DNA of 64,000 nt, taken from positions 2,232,001-2,296,000 of the forward strand of contig NZ_JAAGNZ010000001.1 in the NCBI RefSeq assembly GCF_010747415.1, given 5' to 3'. Of this stretch, positions 42,932-50,482 are shown one piece after another. Below the pieces are notes generated by a model that was given only the letters and a program-made list of their open reading frames with translations, was not told the DNA's origin and ran no database searches. Every line of letters begins with the position of its first letter. Positions within the stretch are counted from its first letter, which is position 1. The stretch is from Spirosoma agri. GTDB lineage: Bacteria; Bacteroidota; Bacteroidia; Cytophagales; Spirosomataceae. The translations under genes were made by a program, and so were the position numbers.

Positions 42932-43609
42932 TTAGACCGGTAGGGGAACCGTTACCGCAGTGGGTAAAATGGGTGGGTGCCAAGCATAGCCATCACCTTT
43001 GAACTTGAAGTCGATCTGCAACTGGTCGTCGCCTTTCGCGCCGGAGTCGGTCGAGTCTTCAAACTCCAGTGGCTGCCAGCTGCTGCCATGCACCGCCCGC
43101 GTACCATCTTTATACACCGCAATGGCAATACCTCCTTCGTTGAAGGTTTTGTCGATAGCCGCCATCTGGGCGGCTTCATAACCCGCCATCTTGGCCTCGC
43201 CCGAATGCGAACAGTTCTGGTAGCCCAGCTTGCCTTTGCGGTCCGACTTGACCCGGCAGGTGTCGAGGTCGAAGGTCACCACCGCAGCTATTACCCCCGT
43301 TTTAAGCGGAATGGTTGTACCTACGATTAAGCCGGCTGCCACATCCGTGTCGATTGGCCAATCGCGGGTGAAATCGGATGTACTCAACAGATACAGCTTA
43401 ATGATACCGCCCAGGTTGGCTTTCTGACGCTCCTTGCGGCTCATACTGGCAAAACTGACGGTCGCCATGCCCAAGGTGACCCCATCGGCCCCCATAAAGA
43501 AATCCTGCACGGCAGGCGGGACCAGGGCGTGTACGTCAGCCGGGGCAAACAAACTGAGGGCTAGCGTCAGCCCTACTAAAATTGAACCGAGTAATCGGAT
43601 GCTTCTCAT
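42932..43609 (-). CDS. Putative major tail (tube) protein
   Basis: A 225-aa protein. The core (KANLGGIIKLYLLSTSDF, then VTFDLDTCRVKSDRKGKLGY, DGTRAVHGSSWQPLEF, GAKGDDQLQIDFKFKGD) is beta-rich and resembles tail-tube-like proteins beside capsid genes in Bacteroidota prophages. Oddly, the first ~30 residues (RLLGSILVGLTLALSLFAPA) look like a signal peptide; the true start may be an internal Met near MATVSFASMSRKER. It follows the capsid gene with a 76-base gap. Assignment is tentative. Confidence 0.6.
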   Translation of the reverse strand: MRSIRLLGSILVGLTLALSLFAPADVHALVPPAVQDFFMGADGVTLGMATVSFASMSRKERQKANLGGIIKLYLLSTSDFTRDWPIDTDVAAGLIVGTTIPLKTGVIAAVVTFDLDTCRVKSDRKGKLGYQNCSHSGEAKMAGYEAAQMAAIDKTFNEGGIAIAVYKDGTRAVHGSSWQPLEFEDSTDSGAKGDDQLQIDFKFKGDGYAWHPPILPTAVTVPLPV

Positions 43610-43685
43610 GGTTTCTAAGAAAAAATAAGTTTTGGTGAATCAGTAGGTGAACATCCTTGCAATCGACACGGCAAGCTTCTTGAGC

Positions 43686-44681
43686 CTATTTACTGTTCAT
43701 GAACAGCACCCGGCCATCGCAGTAGTTAATGCCGATCTCCCCATCAATAAATAGCTTGATCGCGCGATCCGCCTTCTCGATCTGGATGCTCGGCACATCG
43801 CTAGAGTCTTCTTCCGGTCCCAATACGGCCAGATTGCCCAACAGGGTCAGGAAGATTTTGCTTGTGCTTTTTAGCCAGCTGCGGGGTTCAATGGTCACAT
43901 TGGGCAGAATAGCCAGGCGAATCACATTCCCGTCGCGGTAAACGATCTGCGAACTGTTGCTCAGCTGCGCGTTCAGTGCGTTGATCATGTGCACGTACAA
44001 AATCGGGTCGAGTGCCATTACACCTTCTTCGTCGAGCGGATTGTCCATCACCTCAAAAAAGCGCATGGCCAACGCCTGAATTTCGGTCAAGATGTTCGAC
44101 TGGTTAATGGTAGCCGCTGCCGTTACCATGTTGGTCGATGGAATGTCACCAACCGCACCCGTTCCCGTAGTTGCATACCCCAGATCGAACAGAATGTCCA
44201 GCCCGTCCGTAATATCGATGTGGCTGTTTCCTGTCGGGTTAAAAACGCCCTGCCAGATGGCACCGTGCACGTCTTTGCCAATCTGTTTATTGATCTCACC
44301 CATGTACCAGTTCATGGCCGGGAACGAATAGATATCGCTCGAATCGACAGCGGTACGTTTAGCCAGGTAGGTTTTACTCCAGGCATAAATCTGCTTTTCG
44401 TCCAGCTTCAGGTCAACCTTAAAGGGGCGCAATATCCCTTCGCGGTTAGCCAGGCTAACGCCCCCCTTAAAATTGGTATTTCCGGTGCGGCCCGGCTGAA
44501 CCATAGGGTCGCTGGACGAACGGATCAGGGGCACCTTGTCCCGAATCTGAAAGCCGGTAAACAGCCGGTCCTGTTTGATCTTAAATCCGTTCGCCAGATT
44601 TAAGTGGAAAATCGTGGAGTAATCCGCGACGTTTTCCTTGAGTTTGTCAGCGAGTTTGCTGAGATCGAGTGAGCCTGCCAC
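43686..44681 (-). CDS. Major capsid protein
   Basis: A 331-aa protein, the probable HK97-type capsid subunit. The N-terminal helix (AGSLDLSKLADKLKENVADY), the extended segment NTNFKGGVSLANREGILRPF, a spine-like ALAMRFFEVMDNPL, ALDPILYVHMINALNAQL and the C-terminal strand EKADRAIKLFIDGEIGINYC fit capsid proteins of Bacteroidota phages. Gene order protease-scaffold-capsid on the same strand supports the call. No delta domain is needed because a separate scaffold gene precedes it. Confidence 0.8.
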   Translation of the reverse strand: MAGSLDLSKLADKLKENVADYSTIFHLNLANGFKIKQDRLFTGFQIRDKVPLIRSSSDPMVQPGRTGNTNFKGGVSLANREGILRPFKVDLKLDEKQIYAWSKTYLAKRTAVDSSDIYSFPAMNWYMGEINKQIGKDVHGAIWQGVFNPTGNSHIDITDGLDILFDLGYATTGTGAVGDIPSTNMVTAAATINQSNILTEIQALAMRFFEVMDNPLDEEGVMALDPILYVHMINALNAQLSNSSQIVYRDGNVIRLAILPNVTIEPRSWLKSTSKIFLTLLGNLAVLGPEEDSSDVPSIQIEKADRAIKLFIDGEIGINYCDGRVLFMNSK

Positions 44682-44743
44682 TGGTGAAAAAGTTAAACGT
44701 TAAAAAATTGATAGTTGGATAAAGCGATCAGATGAACAGTCGA

Positions 44744-45235
44744 CTAGTCCTGCACCGGCACATCGATGTCAGCCATTAAGCCCGGATATTTGGCTTTCAG
44801 CTCCATTTTCTTGTCCAGACTGGCCTGCTCTTTCTCCGACAGTCCCGTTTCTGCCTTCTGCTTCGGGTTGGTCGAATCACCCGTCACGTTGGCCCCATCC
44901 AAAGCCGCTTTGTGCGCATCCCAGGCGGTGGCTCTCGGCGTCAGTTCAGCCACTTTGTTATTGGCTGCGGTCAGGTCGTTATTGGCTTTGGTGAGAGCCG
45001 CTTCCGATGCCGTTAACTTGTCCTGCGCTTCTTTCAGGCTAGCGTTAGCGGTGGTTAGATCATTCGCCACGGCCTCGTTACCCTGGGCCTGCGCATCGAG
45101 CCGGTTCTGCGTTTCCTGCGCTTCTCCGGCGAAGGCGTCAAACTCTTCCTGGGTGAGTTTTTCCGAAATAGCTTTCTCGCTAGTCGGAAACAGAGCGGCT
45201 AGCACTGCCGCTACGGTTTTGGTTGGTTTAAGCAT
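44744..45235 (-). CDS. Capsid scaffold protein (probable)
   Basis: A 163-aa protein dominated by an Ala/Glu/Asn-rich coiled coil (residues about 35-110: DAFAGEAQETQNRLDAQAQG, SEAALTKANNDLTAANNKVA) with a short C-terminal helix (DKKMELKAKYPGLMADIDVP). This is the typical layout of a phage scaffold between protease and capsid genes; the C-terminal segment would bind capsid subunits. The assignment rests on composition and position. Confidence 0.75.
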   Translation of the reverse strand: MLKPTKTVAAVLAALFPTSEKAISEKLTQEEFDAFAGEAQETQNRLDAQAQGNEAVANDLTTANASLKEAQDKLTASEAALTKANNDLTAANNKVAELTPRATAWDAHKAALDGANVTGDSTNPKQKAETGLSEKEQASLDKKMELKAKYPGLMADIDVPVQD

Positions 45236-45238
45236 CGG

Positions 45239-46078
45239 TTATTTAGAAAGTTGTACTGCGCGTTGAATGGCCTGAGAAAGAGAGCCCTTCCGATCGGCCA
45301 GCCCTAACCGAATCGAATCGGCAGGGGTATACATTTTGCCCGTGTAGACCTCGTTGCTGGTGATCTTACCCGCCCGGCCACGACGGACATAGCCCACAAA
45401 CTCGTTCCGGCACGCGTTGAGCGTGGTCTGAATTTCGGCCAGCGTTTGGTCTGAAATTGGCTCGATGCCATTGATCAGGGCTTTGTCCTGTGAGCCTTCG
45501 GCCCGCAGAATCTGCACATCGAATCCCTGCATTTCCAGAGATTTGGCCTGATTGACCAGAATCATCAAGACGCCGATGGAGCCAACGCCCCCGATCAGCT
45601 GATCTTCCACGAAAATTTCGGTGCACTGGCTGAGGACGAAGTAGGCGGCACTGGCAGCAAACGGAGTCCAACCGATAATGGGTTTGCCGAAGTTCTTGAC
45701 CGCATCGGCAAACGCGCGGGTGCTATCGACGGTGCCACCCGGTGAATTGGTTTTCAGTACAGCCGCTACCGTGTTGTCATCCCGGCTCAGAATGTCGAGC
45801 CAGCGCATCAGGGTTTCATTGCCGTAGGAGCACATACCCCCTTCCCGCGACATGGCTCCGTTGATGGGCAGAACCGCCACCCCACTGTCGAGTCGGAAGT
45901 AATCCGCCACGTACTGTTCACTGCGGCTTAATTTGGCGTCGATGCTAGGATTGACGTTCAGCAGATTGGCCGGGATCGCATCCTTACCCGCTTCCAGCCG
46001 GGGCTGAATGATCTGCCTCATGCGCTCTGCGTAGCCAGGCTCGATGTACCACTGTCCTGCAAAAGAAAAACCCGTCAT
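45239..46078 (-). CDS. S49-family prohead protease
   Basis: A 279-aa serine protease of the SppA/ClpP-like S49 family that would cut scaffold during capsid maturation. The motifs are NSPGGTVDSTRAFADAV (about residues 110-126), the catalytic Ser in TPFAASAAYFVLSQC (about 141) and GGVGSIGVLMILVNQAK (about 163-179). The catalytic Lys probably lies in GSQDKALING. The C-terminal end (GKMYTPADSIRLGLADRKGS) is typical of S49. It leads the protease-scaffold-capsid set. Confidence 0.88.
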   Translation of the reverse strand: MTGFSFAGQWYIEPGYAERMRQIIQPRLEAGKDAIPANLLNVNPSIDAKLSRSEQYVADYFRLDSGVAVLPINGAMSREGGMCSYGNETLMRWLDILSRDDNTVAAVLKTNSPGGTVDSTRAFADAVKNFGKPIIGWTPFAASAAYFVLSQCTEIFVEDQLIGGVGSIGVLMILVNQAKSLEMQGFDVQILRAEGSQDKALINGIEPISDQTLAEIQTTLNACRNEFVGYVRRGRAGKITSNEVYTGKMYTPADSIRLGLADRKGSLSQAIQRAVQLSK

Positions 46079-46150
46079 GCTTGGCTTCTGGAGAAATTGA
46101 CGCTACAAACATGACGGGCTAAAAAGCCAGTTACTAGGACATAAACCGCT

Positions 46151-46534
46151 CTAATTATCCCACCACGATTTGCCGAACCAGCGGCAAGCCAGGTACATAC
46201 AATAGTTGCGGATCTTCTTGGTTGGCTCGACCGCCTTCAACTGCTCATACAACTCCAGGTCGGCCAGACGCCGGGCTTCTTTTGCGCCAAACTCGTTCGT
46301 AAACAGCCGATTGTCATACCACCAGTCGTGTAGAATTGTCGCCCGATTGTACCGGCCTATTGGGGGAAATACCCCCCAGAATAACATGGGCACGCTGGCA
46401 AAATCGGTCGTATACCCGCGTGGCACGGTCACCTTACCGGCTCTGGTCTGGAACGTAATCGAGTAGACCAGTTCCCACCGATCGGCCTTGAGCGGATCTT
46501 CCTCTTTGTAGCGGACAATGATGGGCTGCTTCAT
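46151..46534 (-). CDS. DUF1353 family protein
   Basis: A 127-aa protein with the DUF1353 signature: VPRGYTTDFASVPMLFWGVF, then NRATILHDWWYDNRLFT, then a helical end with WFGKSWWDN. DUF1353 proteins are common in tailed phages, near tail or lysis genes, with unknown biochemistry; the conserved His-Asp-Trp hints at an enzyme. It overlaps the 145-aa gene by four bases. Confidence 0.85.
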   Translation of the reverse strand: MKQPIIVRYKEEDPLKADRWELVYSITFQTRAGKVTVPRGYTTDFASVPMLFWGVFPPIGRYNRATILHDWWYDNRLFTNEFGAKEARRLADLELYEQLKAVEPTKKIRNYCMYLACRWFGKSWWDN

Positions 46535-46968
46535 AATCCGCTGCGTGCGTCGATGGTTAGAATCTCGCTCGTCAACAGGGCGTAGAGCAGGGAGGCAAAC
46601 GAGGTTTTATCGTTGACGGTGAGCCCTTTCTTTTTCAGATCGCCCAGGGTAATGGCCTGAAAGTAGTCCCGCTGGGCAATCGTCCCCTCCGGAACGACCT
46701 GCCCAGCGGCATTCACAAACGACCCCGCCGTTTGGCGAGTAACGATCTGATCGGCGTAGCGTTGCAGGCCCGCCTGTTTCTGCTCGTCGGTCAGGGAGTC
46801 ATCCGCCAGAATACGTTCGGTGAGTGGCTGGCCAGTTGCATCGACGGTGATTACCCGCACCTGCTGAATCATGTTGAGGTCGGGGCCGACGACAAAGTTT
46901 TCGTGTTTGGCGATGCGCTTGAAACTCGTAACGCGCTCGTCCGAAATAGGGGTGGTGATGGTATTCAT
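46531..46968 (-). CDS. Hypothetical phage protein
   Basis: A 145-aa protein (MNTITTPISDERVTSFKRIA, then TAGSFVNAAGQVVPEG and a helical LYALLTSEILTIDARSG). It sits between the fibre-like gene and DUF1353. No family is recognised; its size and place suit a fibre chaperone or tail accessory, which is inference. Confidence 0.6.
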   Translation of the reverse strand: MNTITTPISDERVTSFKRIAKHENFVVGPDLNMIQQVRVITVDATGQPLTERILADDSLTDEQKQAGLQRYADQIVTRQTAGSFVNAAGQVVPEGTIAQRDYFQAITLGDLKKKGLTVNDKTSFASLLYALLTSEILTIDARSGL

Positions 46969-46998
46969 GGGGGAAAAGACAGGAGTTAAAACGAAGAC

Positions 46999-48108
46999 TT
47001 ACCAGCTCTGGAGTTGAATACGACGCCAGCCAGCGGTGGTTTTCAGGTAGAACCAGGTATCGTCCCAGGCGAATGCGCCCGCCTGCCCGTTGGGATCGCC
47101 AGGGCCGGAGGGGGTATACTTGTTCTCCAGCCGTAACTGGTCGTAGCCAGTAGCGCCCTTGGCGTGTAGCCGAGCCGTGGGTGCCGACGTGCCGATGCCT
47201 ACGTTGCCCGCACTATCGACGCGTACCCGTTCGGTATTGCCACTGCTCTCGATTACGAACGCGTTGACATCACCACCCGGTTGACCAATGGCCCAACTCG
47301 CCAGGTTCGATTGATCAAACAGAATTTTGGCTCCCGTCCGACCGGTAGTGGTTCGGGAATTAGAGACGACTATTATCCAGCCGTTTCCCGGATTGTTGTC
47401 CACCGCTTTGAGCCGGAATGCCGACGTCGTATCGCCAATCGATACATTGCCATTGCCAGCAATACGCATCAGCTCGACGCTGGTGATGGGAGACGAGCCG
47501 GCGACAAACACGTGGGCGTCGGCTTCGGAGTTGACCGAATAAACGAGTTTACCGCCCTCAATGCCGAATCCGTAGAACTGGTAATCGTTGGGTGCGCCCT
47601 GATACAGCACGATTTTTCGACGGGCCAGCACGGAGGAAAAGGCCAGAAGGGGGGTGAGCCCAGAAATAAACAGGGTATAGGCGATCGTTGCCCCCCAGGG
47701 TACGAATTTGAGCACCCCGTCTGGATCGGTGCCCAGCTTGTCGATTCGGTTACCGGGATGGTGTAATTCAACGTAGGCAGGTCCCCCGTTTTGCGCGTTG
47801 ATTCGTATGGCCCCCTGATCGTAAGCCGTTTGTGCCAGCACCTTGTTGTCGGGGTTGCGGGTGTAGGCTTCAATACCGCCCTTGAAACGCGTGATACCGG
47901 TGCGGTACACATCATCGGCGTTGGCTCCACCGGGTTGGTTGTCACTGGTTTTAAGCCAGGTGCTCAGGTTGCCGTTCACGGCTCCGGTAACCCAATCCAC
48001 CACCTTTTTCAGCGTGGTAATGATGGTCGCAATCCGGATGCCCCGGTAGCCTTTGTTTGCCAGATCATTATCGATCTCGTTCTTGATCGATGTTCCGTCT
48101 GCTGCCAT
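46999..48108 (-). CDS. Tail fibre-like protein
   Basis: A 369-aa protein from ATG 48108 (MAADGTSIKNEIDNDLANKG); the longer reading from 48222 would overlap the preceding gene. The C-terminal part has fibre-type repeats: GNGNVSIGDTTSAFRL, RVDSAGNVGIGTSAPTARLH, typical of the region ahead of intramolecular chaperones in phage and Bacteroidota fibres. It ends AGWRRIQLQSW without an S74 chaperone domain. A receptor-binding role is likely. Confidence 0.75.
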   Translation of the reverse strand: MAADGTSIKNEIDNDLANKGYRGIRIATIITTLKKVVDWVTGAVNGNLSTWLKTSDNQPGGANADDVYRTGITRFKGGIEAYTRNPDNKVLAQTAYDQGAIRINAQNGGPAYVELHHPGNRIDKLGTDPDGVLKFVPWGATIAYTLFISGLTPLLAFSSVLARRKIVLYQGAPNDYQFYGFGIEGGKLVYSVNSEADAHVFVAGSSPITSVELMRIAGNGNVSIGDTTSAFRLKAVDNNPGNGWIIVVSNSRTTTGRTGAKILFDQSNLASWAIGQPGGDVNAFVIESSGNTERVRVDSAGNVGIGTSAPTARLHAKGATGYDQLRLENKYTPSGPGDPNGQAGAFAWDDTWFYLKTTAGWRRIQLQSW

Positions 48109-48113
48109 GTGTA

Positions 48114-48698
48114 TTAAGAAAAGAAGTCGTAAGAAAAACCGTAAGAAAATTCGGCGTCGAGTTGGAGCGTATCCAGTAGCGGAAAGTCGGAAAAGAAGTA
48201 GGCTGGCTGTCGGGTCTGGCACGACCAGCTGAAAAAGTAGCCACTGGGTGACGCCTGATAGTTTGCCAGAAACCGCAGGGGCTGTTTGGCCGTACCAACT
48301 ACTTTCTGATTTCCGTTACCATCCTGATAAATGGCTACCCATTGGCGGCCCGTCATCCGTTGCATAACCAGCGCCGTTAGCTGGTGATCGTTGGGCACCG
48401 TCATCGCCAGCGACTGATTGTAGACAACACCCTGTATGGTGACACTGGCTTTCTGATCGTAGCTGCCCCGATCGGTCGGGAAACTAAAGACATGTATCTT
48501 GGCGTCTTCGCCCAATTGCAACCCGTTCTTCCGTAACGTCCATCCATTCTCTAAACCGAGTGGAACGGTACGCGGATCAATGACCCCGAGCAAGTGCCGG
48601 GCTTCGATAAGCCAGAGCTTTCGAATGCCCGGCACATTTGCCTGACCGCCCTGGTTCGGTAGTGCAGGAATCGCAGTGGTTCGGTCCTGGGGATTCAT
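48114..48698 (-). CDS. Phage tail-associated protein, unassigned
   Basis: A 194-aa protein with QGGQANVPGIRKLWLIEARH near the start and a beta-rich body (IHVFSFPTDRGSYDQKASVT, GVVYNQSLAMTVPN). This start recalls tail or baseplate proteins next to fibre genes of Bacteroidota prophages. It abuts the fibre-like gene (5-base gap) and is preceded by a terminator. Confidence 0.6.
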   Translation of the reverse strand: MNPQDRTTAIPALPNQGGQANVPGIRKLWLIEARHLLGVIDPRTVPLGLENGWTLRKNGLQLGEDAKIHVFSFPTDRGSYDQKASVTIQGVVYNQSLAMTVPNDHQLTALVMQRMTGRQWVAIYQDGNGNQKVVGTAKQPLRFLANYQASPSGYFFSWSCQTRQPAYFFSDFPLLDTLQLDAEFSYGFSYDFFS

Positions 48699-48745
48699 GG
48701 GGCAAAGTAGCCGCTTCTATCAGCCAAATGGTAGGACGCAAAAAA

Positions 48746-48771
48746 GGCCCCTTTCCAGATGGAAAAGGGCC
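48746..48771 (-). terminator. Terminator between early and late minus-strand genes
   Basis: GGCCCCTTTCC (48746-48756) pairs with GGAAAAGGGCC (48761-48771) with one mismatch. On the minus strand TTTTTT follows. It may mark the border between early/middle and late transcripts. Confidence 0.7.
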
Positions 48772-48887
48772 AATACGATAAGTTGAAAGGCTTTCCTTAA
48801 GTGAACAAGTTTATAAACGAGTGAGCAACTACTAAAAATTGGTGAGTACCCCCCTAAAACAGGTGAACAACTGCCCCAACTTTATTT

Positions 48888-49358
48888 TCAGGCAACTTGC
48901 AGCATAGTATCCATTTTCTTGGCCATGTACCGCTGGTGGTCGCGCCATTTCTTCCGCAATGAGTCGGCAGAAACCATATCTTCGGTAATGCCGTAACGCT
49001 CCATGAAAATATTGACGGCTTCGTAATCCGAAATGCCCAGCATCAGCGACACTTCCATGCACTCCAGAAATGCCTGCGTAAACAGATAGTTCAGCAGCTT
49101 GGCCACCAGCTGGAGCTTGGCCGGGTGAATAAAGTGATTCTTCAATGAATCGGGGTAGTGCAACGTGATGGCTGTCGCTTCATCAACATCCATCTTGGGG
49201 AGTACATGACGGAATCCTACTTTCTCACAGGCAATCTCAGCTAATACACCCAGCATTGATTTTTTGGTCATATCAATGATTGGCGTGTTGTTACCATAGC
49301 GGGCAATAACAAATTGACGAACGTGATTCTCCTTAATTGGTATACGTGTTTTAAGCAT
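48888..49358 (-). CDS. Hypothetical phage protein, possible late regulator
   Basis: A 156-aa helical protein (MLKTRIPIKENHVRQFVIAR, then GISDYEAVNIFMERYGITED). The C-terminal part could hold a helix-turn-helix (EDMVSADSLRKKWRDHQRYM). It is the last gene before the terminator separating early from late genes, the usual place of a late-gene activator; that reading is inference only. Confidence 0.55.
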   Translation of the reverse strand: MLKTRIPIKENHVRQFVIARYGNNTPIIDMTKKSMLGVLAEIACEKVGFRHVLPKMDVDEATAITLHYPDSLKNHFIHPAKLQLVAKLLNYLFTQAFLECMEVSLMLGISDYEAVNIFMERYGITEDMVSADSLRKKWRDHQRYMAKKMDTMLQVA

Positions 49359-49486
49359 ATAGACAAAATGAGCAAGATTACTTAAATTTAAAGCGACTTG
49401 TAGTAACCTTACGTTCGTTTATTTCGCAAATCCCCCCGTTGGCGCGGGAGGATTTTCGTGTTTCTGGCCTACCGATACAAAAGTGG

Positions 49487-49840
49487 TCAGTTCGTCAGGC
49501 TGTCGTTAGGACGTCTATTTAGCTCGTAACTCGTTACGTCACCCGCTGGAGCCACGGCGATCATAACCCGGCCCGCATTCAGCTCCCGTAGGTATTCATG
49601 CACTTTCTGTAATTCCTCCACACGTTCACAGTTGGCTAATAGAGTAGCCAGTTCAACAATCGCATCCCGCATCACGCCGATGGGCTCATATTCTTCCGGG
49701 GTCAATATGGTTTTTAGCCGAGTATCGTGCCGTTCAGCGGCTTTACCGACGGCATCTTTATTGGGCGAAGGAGCCAGTAGGATATAGGTCATCTGGGTCA
49801 GTAAGTAATTGACGACCTTGTTCTTATCACTGATTTTCAT
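49487..49840 (-). CDS. Hypothetical early phage protein
   Basis: A 117-aa, mainly helical protein (KVVNYLLTQMTYILLAPSPN, GVMRDAIVELATLLANCERV). No motif is recognised. It follows the 77-aa gene with a 45-base gap on the early transcript. Confidence 0.55.
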   Translation of the reverse strand: MKISDKNKVVNYLLTQMTYILLAPSPNKDAVGKAAERHDTRLKTILTPEEYEPIGVMRDAIVELATLLANCERVEELQKVHEYLRELNAGRVMIAVAPAGDVTSYELNRRPNDSLTN

Positions 49841-49885
49841 ACCTCTGATTATAGTTGTTTAGGGTGTCGATCTGTACGCTGCAAA

Positions 49886-50119
49886 TTAGTCTGTCTCCTC
49901 ATCGGTAAACAGCAATCCCTGCGGAGCTGGTTGCATCGTTTGTTTAAGCCGCTCCAGCCGTTTGATCACGGATTCAAGGCGGGTCAACCGACGAGTCGCT
50001 TCTTCGCGCTTCAGGGCTGGTTTCGTCCCACGAGTCAATGCGGGATACGCTGATTTACGTTCGTCGAGTTCCCGCTTTAATTCTTCCAATTCTTCATCAA
50101 TCGTTAATTCTCTGGCCAT
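49886..50119 (-). CDS. Small coiled-coil phage protein
   Basis: A 77-aa, highly charged helical protein (RELTIDEELEELKRELDERK, RLTRLESVIKRLERLKQTMQ). It ends PQGLLFTDEETD, where QGLLF weakly resembles a sliding-clamp motif. It lies next to the GTTGAC cluster and could act in replication; unproven. Confidence 0.55.
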   Translation of the reverse strand: MARELTIDEELEELKRELDERKSAYPALTRGTKPALKREEATRRLTRLESVIKRLERLKQTMQPAPQGLLFTDEETD

Positions 50120-50131
50120 TTTTTCTGGTAG

Positions 50132-50479
50132 GTTGACTGGTTGACCGTAAAAGCCTGTTTTTCGTCCAATTTTTTTGGTAACTGCCTGACTGTTAGATTA
50201 TCCTACCGGTCAACTAGAGTCAACTAAATTCATGTTTTTTGGGAGCTAAGTGCTTGATACTCATTCGGCGCAGTCAACTTTTTGGGGTTGACTTTAGTTG
50301 ACTGGCGGTCAACCTGAGTCAACGTTACTTAGTTGACTATTTTTAATGAGTATCAAGGAGTTAAGGGGTGAAAAAATGTAATTAGGTTGACTCTAGTTGA
50401 CCAGTAGATTATATTGATAGCCAGCATTTTACAAATCAAATTGTACTAAAAAGGGAATGTAACCGGTCAACCAGTCAAC
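50132..50479. repeat. Cluster of 14 GTTGAC/GTCAAC motifs (possible replication origin or operator)
   Basis: GTTGAC or GTCAAC starts at 50132, 50140, 50209, 50219, 50273, 50287, 50297, 50308, 50318, 50332, 50386, 50396, 50466 and 50474. Four neighbouring same-orientation pairs are exactly 10 bp apart. A perfect 12-bp inverted repeat, CTTGATACTCAT (50253-50264) with 50346-50357, frames the core. It is non-coding and lies between the DUF3987 gene and the next early gene. Confidence 0.85.
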
Positions 50480-50482
50480 CCC

